Shown here piece after piece: positions 10,458 to 19,207 of a stretch of 64,000 bases of DNA. This stretch comes from JAJEEA01 sp965243615 (GTDB lineage Bacteria > Acidobacteriota > Vicinamibacteria > Vicinamibacterales > UBA8438): contig CBDEVO010000003.1 in NCBI GenBank assembly GCA_965243615.1, forward strand, positions 4,216,001 through 4,280,000, in the 5' to 3' direction. The position numbers and the translations under genes were made by a program. Each line of letters starts with the position of its first letter. The first letter of the stretch is position 1. A model generated the notes under the pieces. It had not been told where the DNA came from. It made no database searches and worked only from the letters and a program-made list of their open reading frames with translations.

Positions 10458-11684
10458 ATGACCGAAACAGCGCAGCCGGCCCGGATGTTCCGCAAGGGAC
10501 TCTCGTTGAAGCACGAGGTCGCGGACGAGTTGACCGCGCACTACCACAGCGCCCTCGTGGACGAGGTGCGGGCGGCCGGCTACCAGCGGAGAACGGGGCG
10601 CCTGCATCTGTACCTGGCCAGCGAGTTCGGATTCTGCTACGGTGTCGACCGGGCCGTCGACTACGCGTACCAGGCCCGCCGCCGTTTCCCCGACCGGTCC
10701 ATCTACCTCACCGGCGAGATCATCCACAACCCGCGGGTCAACGATCGCCTGCGCGATGCCGGCATCCGGTTCCTGAGCGATGCCGGCGAGGGCGAACACG
10801 CGCTCGGGCCGGACGACGTCGTCATCCTCCCCGCGTTCGGTGTCACCGTCTCGATGCTGCTGCGTCTCCAGCAGCAGGGCTGCACGCTGGTCGACACGAC
10901 TTGCGGGTCCGTCCTCAACGTCTGGAAGAACGTGCGCCAGTACGCCCGCGACGGGTTCACCGCGATCATCCACGGCAAGGTGAGGCACGAAGAGACGGTG
11001 GCCACCGCTTCCCAGGCCCTGCAGTACGCGGACGGACGGTCCCTGGTGGTGTTCGATCGCGGCGAGACCGGGATCGTGTGCGATTTCATCCGGCGCGGCG
11101 GCGACGCCTCCGCCTTCCTGTCGAGGTTCGCCGGCGCCGCATCGCCCGGCTTCGACCCCCACCGGGACCTCCGGCGCATCGGCCTCGCCAACCAGACCAC
11201 CATGCTGATGTCCGAATCCCTCGCCATCGGCGAGATGATCCGCGAGGCCATGGTCGACCGCTACGGGGACGGCGCCGAGCTCGAGCGGCACTACCGGGCG
11301 TTCGACACCATCTGCAGCGCCACCCAGGACCGGCAGGACGCCATCGAGGCCCTCCTTTCCGACCGCGACCTGGATCTCATGATCGTCATCGGCGGCTTCA
11401 ACAGCAGCAACACGAAGAACCTCGCCCGCCTCGCCGGTCGGCGGGTACCCACGTATCACATCGCCGACGCGAGCGACCTGCTGTCGAGCCGCGAGGTCCG
11501 GCACCGTCCCGTGGACGACGGCCGGGGCCCGGCGAAGGCGACGGAAGCGCGGAGCCACGACTGGCTTCCCGACCTGCCGGTCGTCAACGTCGGCCTGACC
11601 GCGGGCGCCTCGACACCCGACTCGACCGTCGGCCAGGTCATCGACCGGCTCGGCGCCCTCGCCGCCGAGGGGCCGCCACAGTAA
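10458..11684 (+). CDS. ispH: 4-hydroxy-3-methylbut-2-enyl diphosphate reductase, long form
   Basis: Last enzyme of the MEP pathway, reducing HMBPP to IPP and DMAPP with a [4Fe-4S] cluster. 408 aa from ATG 10458, longer than the roughly 310-aa E. coli enzyme and resembling the extended plant/cyanobacterial type. Motifs: EFGFCYGVDRAV with the first cluster cysteine, TGEIIHNPRVNDRL, ILPAFGVTVSM, VDTTCGSVLNVW with the second cysteine, IHGKVRHEETVAT, FDTICSATQDRQDA with the third, and IGGFNSSNTKNLARL. It lies 55 bp after the anti-sigma gene on the same strand, so it may be co-transcribed with the sigma/anti-sigma pair. The frame is open upstream to 10356 but that part overlaps the previous gene. 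Confidence 0.96.
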   Translation: MTETAQPARMFRKGLSLKHEVADELTAHYHSALVDEVRAAGYQRRTGRLHLYLASEFGFCYGVDRAVDYAYQARRRFPDRSIYLTGEIIHNPRVNDRLRDAGIRFLSDAGEGEHALGPDDVVILPAFGVTVSMLLRLQQQGCTLVDTTCGSVLNVWKNVRQYARDGFTAIIHGKVRHEETVATASQALQYADGRSLVVFDRGETGIVCDFIRRGGDASAFLSRFAGAASPGFDPHRDLRRIGLANQTTMLMSESLAIGEMIREAMVDRYGDGAELERHYRAFDTICSATQDRQDAIEALLSDRDLDLMIVIGGFNSSNTKNLARLAGRRVPTYHIADASDLLSSREVRHRPVDDGRGPAKATEARSHDWLPDLPVVNVGLTAGASTPDSTVGQVIDRLGALAAEGPPQ

Positions 11685-11748
11685 ACGTTCACCGTTTTCC
11701 GAGAGTCTTGGAGTGGCAGGACGCCGTCATTCCGCTGGAGGAAGATCG

Positions 11749-12195
11749 ATGCGCTGGTGGGTGAGTCTTCTGGTTGCTCTCGTGGTGGCGAGCGCCGCGG
11801 CGCCGCTCGAAGCCGACGCGCAGAGTCGGGAGCGGCATCGCTGGTGGCAGTCGGAGGAAGTGACGGCGCTGCTCGATCTGAGCGGGGAGCAGGCCGCCGA
11901 TCTGGATCGCATCTATCGACGATCGCTGCCGAAGATGCACGAGTCCTACCATCGACTCAACGCGGAAGAACGCACGTTGTCGTGGATGATCGCCAACATG
12001 CAGGTCGAGGAAATCGACATCACGCGTCAGATCGACCGCGTCGAGGCGGCGCGGAGCGAGCTGAGCAAGACCCGGACCCTGATGGTCTTCCGCATGTACC
12101 GCGTCCTGAACCCGGCTCAACGCGCGGCGCTCAAGGAATGGATGGACCTGAGACGGGACAGTAATCCCAGGCGTTCCGGGAGCCGGTGCGGATAG
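11749..12195 (+). CDS. Spy/CpxP-like periplasmic protein (LTxxQ-type)
   Basis: 148 aa starting MRWWVSLLVALVVASAA, a clear signal peptide ending near DAQS, so periplasmic. The mature part is predicted all-helical and matches the periplasmic heavy-metal-sensor/Spy/CpxP layout: LLDLSGEQAADLDRIYRRSLP near the start and LNPAQRAALKEWM near the end, the second being the LTxxQ-like motif. Start chosen at ATG 11749 because GGAGGAAG sits just before it; an ATG at 11713 lacks a signal peptide in the right place. It precedes a TolC/MacA/MacB-type efflux operon, consistent with a chaperone or stress-sensing role, which is inference. Its stop codon overlaps a strong hairpin. Confidence 0.75.
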   Translation: MRWWVSLLVALVVASAAAPLEADAQSRERHRWWQSEEVTALLDLSGEQAADLDRIYRRSLPKMHESYHRLNAEERTLSWMIANMQVEEIDITRQIDRVEAARSELSKTRTLMVFRMYRVLNPAQRAALKEWMDLRRDSNPRRSGSRCG

Positions 12196-12224
12196 GAGTT
12201 CGCGCCGGGACGGCGCGGACTCCT
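12194..12224 (+). terminator. Strong hairpin at the 3' end of the Spy-like gene (terminator or attenuator candidate)
   Basis: AGGAGTTCGCGCC (12194-12206) pairs over 13 positions, one of them a G-T wobble, with GGCGCGGACTCCT (12212-12224) around a 5-nt loop. The stop codon of the Spy-like gene overlaps its first base pairs. There is no T-run after it. The arms resemble those of the palindromic repeat family at 5294-5329 and 32417-32600. Confidence 0.5.
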
Positions 12225-12360
12225 GGGAACCCGCCCTCCACGCGGAAGATTCGGACCGGTCCGCGAGTCTACATACACGAAACCGCGGCGCAACGCCGGG
12301 ACGCCGGTCTTCCGTGGCCGGCATCGCCGTCCCGGCGGACCGCGAAGGAGCATCATCGAC

Positions 12361-13992
12361 ATGTGGAGCGTCCCGTCCCGAGCCGTCGCCGGCGTCGCCC
12401 TGGTGGCGCTCGTGAAGCTGGCGGCCGTCGCCTCGGCCCAGCCCCTCCCCGACGGCCGCGTCGAGGACCTCATCTCCCAGGCCCGCAGCCGGCTGGCCGC
12501 GGTGCAGACGCCCGGCGCCGGACCCCGGATCGACCTGACCCTGGACGAGGCGGTCGCCCGGGCGCTCGAGCGCAACCTGGATCTGGCCGTCCAGCGGCTG
12601 AACCCGCAGGTGTTCGATCTGAATCTGGCCCAGCAGGTGGCGGCGTACCGCCCCACGTTCGACACCAACTTCTCCAACAACTCGCGCACCAATCCGTCCT
12701 CGACCCAGCTCGACGGCGGAGAGTCGGTCATCAGCGACACCGTGATCCTGAACAGCGGGGTCAGTCAGGAGGTCGGGTGGGGCGGCGGCCGCTACCAGGT
12801 CAACTTCAACAACAACCGCTCGGCGTCGACCAACTTCTTCACCAGCTTCAACCCCAGCTATCGCTCGAGCGTCCAGGCCTCGTACACCCAGCCGCTGCTC
12901 CGCGGGTTCCGGATCGATCCGATACGGCAGGGGATCCAGGTCACCCGAATCAACCGCGACATCGCCGACATCGACCTGCGCCAGACGGTCACCAACACCG
13001 TATCGGCGGTCCGGGACGCCTACTGGGAGCTGGTCTACGCGACGCGCTCGGTGGAAGTGCAGCAGCAGGCCCTCGACCTGGCCGAGGCCCTCGTCCGCGA
13101 CAACCAGGCCCGGGTCGAGATCGGCACCCTGGCCCCGATCGACGTGGTACAGGCCCTCTCCGAGGCAGCGGCCCGCCGCCAGACCCTCGCCCAGGCCGAG
13201 CAGGCCCTGGCGACAGCCGAGCTCGTCCTGAAGCAGCTGATCGTGGACGGCACCGGCGACCAGTACTGGCGGGCGACGCTGAACCCCATCGACCTCCCAA
13301 CCCTCTCTCCCGCCCCGATCGACCTCGAGGCGACCGTCCGGCGGGCCCTCGATGAGCGCACCGACCTCGAGCGCTCGCGCCGGCAGCTCGACATCAACGA
13401 GGTGAACCTGTCGTCGATGCGTAACCAGCGGCTGCCCTCGGTCGACCTCACCGGCAGCTACCAGTTGCAGGGGCAGGGCGGCACGCGTTTCTTCCGTTCG
13501 GGCCTCGGCGGCCAAGTGCTGACCGAGGTCCCCGGAGGCATCAACGACGCGTTCGACCAGTTGGTCGATCTCGACTATCCGGTGTGGACGGTGCAGCTCA
13601 ACGTGAGCTATCCGATAGGCCCGAGCGCGGCCGATGCCGCCTATGCGCGGGCGCAGCTCCAGACCCAGCAGGTCCAGGCGCAATTGCGGCAGCTCGAGCT
13701 CCAGGTTGCCACCGAGGTCACCAACGCGGTCCTCCAGATCCGGGCCATCGCCCGGCGCATCGAGGCCGCCACCGCCGCCCGCGAGCTCGCCGAGGAGCAA
13801 CTGGCGGCCGAGCAGAGCCGCTTCGACGCGGGGCTGTCGACCAACTTCTTCGTGGTCCAGGCGCAGCGGGACCTCTCGACCGCCCAGGACACCGAGCTGC
13901 GGGCCATCCTCGATCAGCAGAAGGCGCTGATCGAGCTGGACCGCGTACAACGGACGTCGCTGTCACAGGCGGGAATCCAGATCATCCAGTAG
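12361..13992 (+). CDS. TolC-family outer membrane efflux protein
   Basis: 543 aa with an N-terminal signal peptide (VAGVALVALVKLAAVASA). Two outer-membrane-efflux repeats follow: LDEAVARALERNLDLAVQRLN marks the first, and long coiled-coil helices rich in Ala, Gln and Glu surround the middle (SEAAARRQTLAQAEQAL and ARAQLQTQQVQAQLRQLE). This is the outer-membrane channel of a tripartite pump. Start ATG 12361 has AAGGAG about 12 nt upstream. It leads directly into genes for a membrane-fusion adaptor, an ATPase and a permease on the same strand, so it is the exit duct of that ABC-type pump. Transported substrate unknown. Confidence 0.92.
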   Translation: MWSVPSRAVAGVALVALVKLAAVASAQPLPDGRVEDLISQARSRLAAVQTPGAGPRIDLTLDEAVARALERNLDLAVQRLNPQVFDLNLAQQVAAYRPTFDTNFSNNSRTNPSSTQLDGGESVISDTVILNSGVSQEVGWGGGRYQVNFNNNRSASTNFFTSFNPSYRSSVQASYTQPLLRGFRIDPIRQGIQVTRINRDIADIDLRQTVTNTVSAVRDAYWELVYATRSVEVQQQALDLAEALVRDNQARVEIGTLAPIDVVQALSEAAARRQTLAQAEQALATAELVLKQLIVDGTGDQYWRATLNPIDLPTLSPAPIDLEATVRRALDERTDLERSRRQLDINEVNLSSMRNQRLPSVDLTGSYQLQGQGGTRFFRSGLGGQVLTEVPGGINDAFDQLVDLDYPVWTVQLNVSYPIGPSAADAAYARAQLQTQQVQAQLRQLELQVATEVTNAVLQIRAIARRIEAATAARELAEEQLAAEQSRFDAGLSTNFFVVQAQRDLSTAQDTELRAILDQQKALIELDRVQRTSLSQAGIQIIQ

Positions 13993-14056
13993 TCCTTGCG
14001 AGTGGGGTCGCCGGAGGCTCCGAACGACACGCGCATGCAGTGAGGACCGTACCCCC

Positions 14057-15862
14057 ATGAAGAAGCTTGCCATCGTCATCGTCCTCGCCACCCTCGGGAT
14101 CTCCGCGTACGGCTACCTGGGGTTCCGGACGACGGAGTTCGTCCCCGAGGTGAGCACCGTGCCCCTCGCCCGCGGAGACGTGGTCGACACCGTCGGCGCG
14201 ACGGGGGCGCTCGAGGCGGTCACCACGGTGCAGGTCGGCAGCCAGGTCTCGGGCATCATCGACGCGCTCTACGCCGACTTCAACTCCATCGTCCGCGAAG
14301 GGGAAGTCATCGCGCGCCTGGAGCCGTCGCTGTTCGAGTCCCAGGTCGAGCAGTCGCGCGCCAACCTCGCGCGCTCCGAGGCGGACGTGGCACGGCTGAC
14401 CGTCGCCCTCGAGGACGCGCGGACCCAGTTGCGGCGCTCGGAGGAGCTCTCGGCGCAGGATCTCATCGCGGCCTCCGAGCTCGAGGCCGCCCAGGTCGCG
14501 GTCCGGTCCGCCGAGGCCCAACTGCAGTCGGCGGAGGCCAGCGTCATCCAGTCGCGCGCGTCGCTGAACCAGAGCGAGGTCAACCTGGGGCACACCGTCA
14601 TCACCGCGCCCATCGACGGCATCGTCATCGCGCGGCAGGTCGACGTGGGGCAGACGGTGGCGGCGAGCATGTCGGCCCCCGAGCTGTTCATCATCGCGGC
14701 GGACCTGACCGAGATGCAGGTCATCGCCAACATCGACGAGTCCGACGTCGGGCGCATCCGCCCCGGGCAGCCGGTCACCTTCACCGTCGACGCGTACGCC
14801 GCCGAGGAGTTCGAGGGCACCGTCTCGCAGATCCGCCTCGAGCCGGTGGTGCTGCAGCAGGTCGTGACCTACGCCACCGTCATCGACGTCCCCAACAACG
14901 ACCTCCGGCTGAAGCCCGGCATGACCGCCACCGTCACCCTCGAGATCGCGAGGCGCGAGAACGTGCTGCGCGTGCCCAACTCGGCCCTGCGGTTCCGCCC
15001 GACGCCGGACATGTTCGCGGTGCTGAACCAGCCGGTGCCCGAGATCCTCCAGCGCGGCGGTTCCGGTCCCGGGGGCAGCGGCGCGGGAGGATCCGGCGGC
15101 TTCAGCGAACCCGGCGGCGGCGGACGCGGCGGACCGGGCGGCTTCGGCGGACCCGGTGGGGGACGCGGCGGACCCGGTGGGCCCGGTAGTGGGGGCGGCG
15201 GATTCGCCAACATGTCCGATGCGGAACGCCAGGCGATGCGGGAGCGCATTCAGTCGATGAACCCGGAGCAACGGGCCGAGTTCTTCGCTGCGCGCCGCGC
15301 CCAGGGCGGTGGCGGGCCGGGCGGCCTCGGCGCCCGGGGCGGAACCGGCGGGCGAGGCGGCCCGGGTGGGGCGAGACGCCCCGCCAACCGCAACACCGGG
15401 CCCGCGATCCCCGCGGTGGAACGCGGCGCCCGGACCATCGACGCGTTGTTCTCGCCGATCCGGGTGGAAGAGACGACCGGCCGGCTCTGGGTGATGGACG
15501 GAGACGAGCTGAGTCCGGTGGAGGTGCGCCTGGGCGTGACCGACGGCACGGCAACCGAGCTGGTCCGCGTGGCGGGCCCGCGCCCGCCGGCGAGACCGCC
15601 GGTCGACCCCCAGATCGTCGAACTGCGCCAGCAGATCGAGCTGATCGACGACCCCGCGGCGCGCCGGAGCCTCGAGCAGATGATCGAACGGCTCGAAGCG
15701 AACCCGGCGGCGGCCCCCGCCGAGGCCCCGATGCTCGCCGCGGTCATCGAGGAGGGAACGCAGCTCGTCACCGACGTGAGCACTCCGGAGGACGGCTCCG
15801 GCCCCGCGGCGAGGGCCTCCTCGCCGCTCATCCCGCAGTTCGGCCGGCGCGGCCGCCGATAG
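14057..15862 (+). CDS. MacA/HlyD-type efflux periplasmic adaptor with glycine-rich insertion
   Basis: 601 aa, much longer than typical MacA (about 370). N-terminal membrane anchor (LAIVIVLATLGISAYGYLG), biotinyl-lipoyl-like halves (VGSQVSGIIDALYADFNSIV and PIDGIVIARQVDVGQTVAA), a helical hairpin rich in Glu and Ala between them, and a beta-barrel domain (IRPGQPVTFTVDAYA). After about residue 330 comes a Gly/Pro-rich insertion of about 130 residues, within which lies a charged helix (MSDAERQAMRERIQSM, then NPEQRAEFF) resembling the LTxxQ motif of Spy-like proteins. The membrane-proximal domain then resumes (IPAVERGARTIDALFSPIRV). It bridges the TolC-type channel and the MacB-type transporter encoded on either side. 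Confidence 0.9.
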   Translation: MKKLAIVIVLATLGISAYGYLGFRTTEFVPEVSTVPLARGDVVDTVGATGALEAVTTVQVGSQVSGIIDALYADFNSIVREGEVIARLEPSLFESQVEQSRANLARSEADVARLTVALEDARTQLRRSEELSAQDLIAASELEAAQVAVRSAEAQLQSAEASVIQSRASLNQSEVNLGHTVITAPIDGIVIARQVDVGQTVAASMSAPELFIIAADLTEMQVIANIDESDVGRIRPGQPVTFTVDAYAAEEFEGTVSQIRLEPVVLQQVVTYATVIDVPNNDLRLKPGMTATVTLEIARRENVLRVPNSALRFRPTPDMFAVLNQPVPEILQRGGSGPGGSGAGGSGGFSEPGGGGRGGPGGFGGPGGGRGGPGGPGSGGGGFANMSDAERQAMRERIQSMNPEQRAEFFAARRAQGGGGPGGLGARGGTGGRGGPGGARRPANRNTGPAIPAVERGARTIDALFSPIRVEETTGRLWVMDGDELSPVEVRLGVTDGTATELVRVAGPRPPARPPVDPQIVELRQQIELIDDPAARRSLEQMIERLEANPAAAPAEAPMLAAVIEEGTQLVTDVSTPEDGSGPAARASSPLIPQFGRRGRR

Positions 15863-15876
15863 CACCCGAGACGGTC

Positions 15877-16809
<933 letters not shown>

Positions 16810-16815
16810 CCCCGC

Positions 16816-18042
16816 ATGACTCTGCTGCTGATCTTCCGGACCGCGCTCAAGGCCCTCGGACGCAACAAGATGCGCACCGCCCTGACCATGCTCGGCATGA
16901 TCATCGGGGTGGCCGCGGTCATCACCATGGTGGCGCTGGGCACCGGGGCACAGGAGGAGATCGAGACCCAGATCCAGTCCGCCGGCACCAACCTCATCAT
17001 GGTGCGCGCCGGCAACTGGAGCCGCGGCGGCGTCAGCGGCGGCATGGGCTCGTCCCCGCGGCTCAAGGTGAAGGACATCGCGGCGATCCGCGAGCAGGTT
17101 CCCGGCGCGCAGTACCTGAGCGCCACCGTCAACACCCGCGACCAGGTGATCGCCGCCGGCCAGAACTGGTACACCCGCATCGAGGGCGTCGACGTCGAGT
17201 ATCCGTTCATCCGGTTCTGGGAGATCGACGACGGCGAGTTCTTCACGCCGACCGACGTCGCGAGCGCCGCCAAGGTCGCGGTGCTCGGCTCGGTGGTCCG
17301 CGACAACCTGTTCGGGGAGGGCGTCGACGCCGTCGGCCAGCTGGTCCGCATTCGCAACCAGTCGTTCCGGGTGATCGGGATCATGGAGGCGAAGGGCTCC
17401 GGATCGTTCGGCGAGGACCAGGACGACTCGATCTTCGCGCCCTTCACGACGGTCCAGCGCAAGCTGCGGGGGCGGGACGGCACCAACATCTCCGGCATCA
17501 GCATCTCGGCCCGGTCCGCCGACGAGATCCAGGAGGTCTCGGAGGAGATCGAGGCGGTGCTGCGGGTCGAGCACGAGCTGATTCCCGGCGAGGACAACGA
17601 CTTCATGGTGCGCACCCAGGACGACATCACCAGCATGCGCACCGGCATGACCCAGACGATGACGATGTTCACGCTGGCCATCGCCGTCGTCTCGCTGATC
17701 GTCGGCGGCATCGGCATCATGAACATCATGCTCGTGTCGGTCACCGAGCGCACCCGCGAGATCGGACTTCGCATGGCGGTGGGGGCCAAGGGCAAGGACG
17801 TCCTGTGGCAGTTCCTCGTCGAGGCGATCGCCCTCAGCCTCGTGGGCGGCCTGATCGGCGTGGGCTTCGGCTTCGCCGTCTCCGGGGGGCTCACCGAGTT
17901 CCTCCAGTGGCCGGCCCGGGTGCCGCCCGACGCGGTGGTGATCTCGGTCGGCTTCGCCGCCGTCATCGGCGTCCTGTTCGGCTTCTATCCGGCCTGGAAG
18001 GGCGCCCAGCTCGACCCCATCGAGTCGCTGCGGTTCGAGTAG
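16816..18042 (+). CDS. MacB-type ABC transporter permease (FtsX fold)
   Basis: 408 aa inner-membrane protein. N-terminal motif KALGRNKMRTALTMLGMIIGVAAVI with the first transmembrane helix, a large periplasmic MacB_PCD domain (about 50-270), then the FtsX domain with three helices (FTLAIAVVSLIVGGIGIMNIML, the conserved SVTERTREIGLRMAVGAK, then AVVISVGFAAVIGVLFGFYPAWKGAQLDPIESLRFE). This matches MacB-like mechanotransmission permeases that drive export through an adaptor and a TolC channel. It is last in the efflux operon; folK follows convergently after 17 bp. Confidence 0.95.
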   Translation: MTLLLIFRTALKALGRNKMRTALTMLGMIIGVAAVITMVALGTGAQEEIETQIQSAGTNLIMVRAGNWSRGGVSGGMGSSPRLKVKDIAAIREQVPGAQYLSATVNTRDQVIAAGQNWYTRIEGVDVEYPFIRFWEIDDGEFFTPTDVASAAKVAVLGSVVRDNLFGEGVDAVGQLVRIRNQSFRVIGIMEAKGSGSFGEDQDDSIFAPFTTVQRKLRGRDGTNISGISISARSADEIQEVSEEIEAVLRVEHELIPGEDNDFMVRTQDDITSMRTGMTQTMTMFTLAIAVVSLIVGGIGIMNIMLVSVTERTREIGLRMAVGAKGKDVLWQFLVEAIALSLVGGLIGVGFGFAVSGGLTEFLQWPARVPPDAVVISVGFAAVIGVLFGFYPAWKGAQLDPIESLRFE

Positions 18043-18059
18043 TCGGGGCGCGGCGACGC

Positions 18060-18536
18060 TCAGGCCTCACTCGCGCGCAGCAGACCGAGCAGTCGCGACA
18101 CGGTCCTGCCGGTCACCGGATCGATCAGGTCCGGTGCGATCTCGGCGAGCGGCGCCAGCACGAACTCCCGGGAACGGAACCGCGGATGCGGCAGCGTCAG
18201 GGCATCGGACTCGACCGTGATATCGCCCACCAGCACGAGGTCCAGGTCGAGCGTTCTGGGCGCACCCTGATAGGAGCGGACCCGTCCCCGTTCCCGCTCT
18301 ATCGACAGCAGTTGCGCCAGCAGCCGATCCGGCGTCTCGCGGGTCCCGCCGACGAGGACCGCGTTCAGGAAGAGAGGCTCGTCGAGGGCGTGCTCGGGGT
18401 AGGTTTCGATGAAGCGAGAGACGACGACGTCGGTGAGCGTCCGCCGAAGTCGATCCACCGCGTAGGCAAGGTGGGACTCGCGGTCGCCGACGTTGCTCCC
18501 GAGCGCCACGGCCGCGCGTCGCTCCGGTGATGCCAT
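18060..18536 (-). CDS. folK: 2-amino-4-hydroxy-6-hydroxymethyldihydropteridine diphosphokinase
   Basis: HPPK of folate biosynthesis, transferring pyrophosphate from ATP to the pterin alcohol. 158 aa from ATG 18536, close to the family norm. Signatures: AVALGSNVGDRESHL at the N-terminus, FLNAVL, ERERGRVR, the diagnostic TLDLDLVLVGD (RTLDLDLLL-type motif with Asp residues for magnesium), and LPHPRFRSREFVLAPLAEIAP. GTG 18551 would add only five residues. It lies 42 bp downstream of a DksA/TraR-type gene on the same strand and probably shares its transcript. Confidence 0.95.
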   Translation of the reverse strand: MASPERRAAVALGSNVGDRESHLAYAVDRLRRTLTDVVVSRFIETYPEHALDEPLFLNAVLVGGTRETPDRLLAQLLSIERERGRVRSYQGAPRTLDLDLVLVGDITVESDALTLPHPRFRSREFVLAPLAEIAPDLIDPVTGRTVSRLLGLLRASEA

Positions 18537-18593
18537 CGGCCGCCTCGCCACCCTGTCAGGAGCCGGGGTCCCGGCCGCCGGTGCGGCGCGACG

Positions 18594-18935
18594 TCACCGC
18601 GCGCTCTGCTTCTCCTTGCAGGTGATGCAGACGCGGGTCCAGGGAATGGCGTTCAGCCGCGCCTCCGCCACCGGCTCGCCGCAGTCGCGGCAGACGCCGT
18701 AGGTGCCCTGCTCGAGGCGCCAGAGCGCCTCCTCGATGGCCTGCAGTATCTTGGCGTCGGTCTGCTTCAGCTTGAGCTGAATGTGGACCTCGTTGTTGCC
18801 CGTCGCCTGGTCGGCGAGGTCTCCCTGGCGGCTGCTGGTCCCCTCGGCCGCCTGAATCGGCTTGGCGCCCGCGCCGACCGTCAGGATCTCGGAGCGCTTG
18901 CGCAACAACTGGTCCCGGTAGCGTGCCATGTCCAT
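18594..18935 (-). CDS. DksA/TraR-type zinc-finger protein
   Basis: 113 aa from ATG 18935 (a second ATG lies two codons later). The N-terminal coiled coil (RYRDQLLRKRSEIL) is followed by a C4 zinc finger, CRDCGEPVAEARLNAIPWTR then CITCKE, the Pfam zf-dskA_traR signature. DksA family members bind the RNA polymerase secondary channel and modulate initiation, often with ppGpp. Acidic tip residues typical of true DksA (DxxDxA) are not obvious: the loop reads QGDLADQATGNNEV, which has D-x2-D-x-A spacing but different flanks. Activity on polymerase is therefore plausible but not certain. A -10-like TATGAT (19083-19088) lies about 150 nt upstream. Confidence 0.9.
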   Translation of the reverse strand: MDMARYRDQLLRKRSEILTVGAGAKPIQAAEGTSSRQGDLADQATGNNEVHIQLKLKQTDAKILQAIEEALWRLEQGTYGVCRDCGEPVAEARLNAIPWTRVCITCKEKQSAR

Positions 18936-19082
18936 GGGGACTCTCCGGTGCCGCCACGCCGACGCGGATCCGCGGGCCGCCGATCGGCGAAGCCGGAAAA
19001 CGGGCCGTCGCCCCTGACGCGCCGCCGCCTGCAGCGGACCGCATCCGGACAGGCCGCGTCCGGAATGCAGGTGCAATTCGTG

Positions 19083-19088
19083 ATCATA
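19083..19088 (-). promoter_or_regulatory. Possible -10 box upstream of the DksA-like gene
   Basis: TATGAT on the minus strand in the only AT-rich patch between 18936 and 19207. The -35 region is GC-rich and has no match. The leader to the ATG at 18935 would be about 140 nt. Confidence 0.3.
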
Positions 19089-19207
19089 GCAGATGAGGGC
19101 GGCGCCCCGCGCCGTTCCGCCGGCTGCATCGAGCGCCCGCCGCGGGCGCCGCTCTCGGCTGGAGCACGGGCCGTGGACGAAGACACCAGGCGGTCGCGCC
19201 GAACCCG

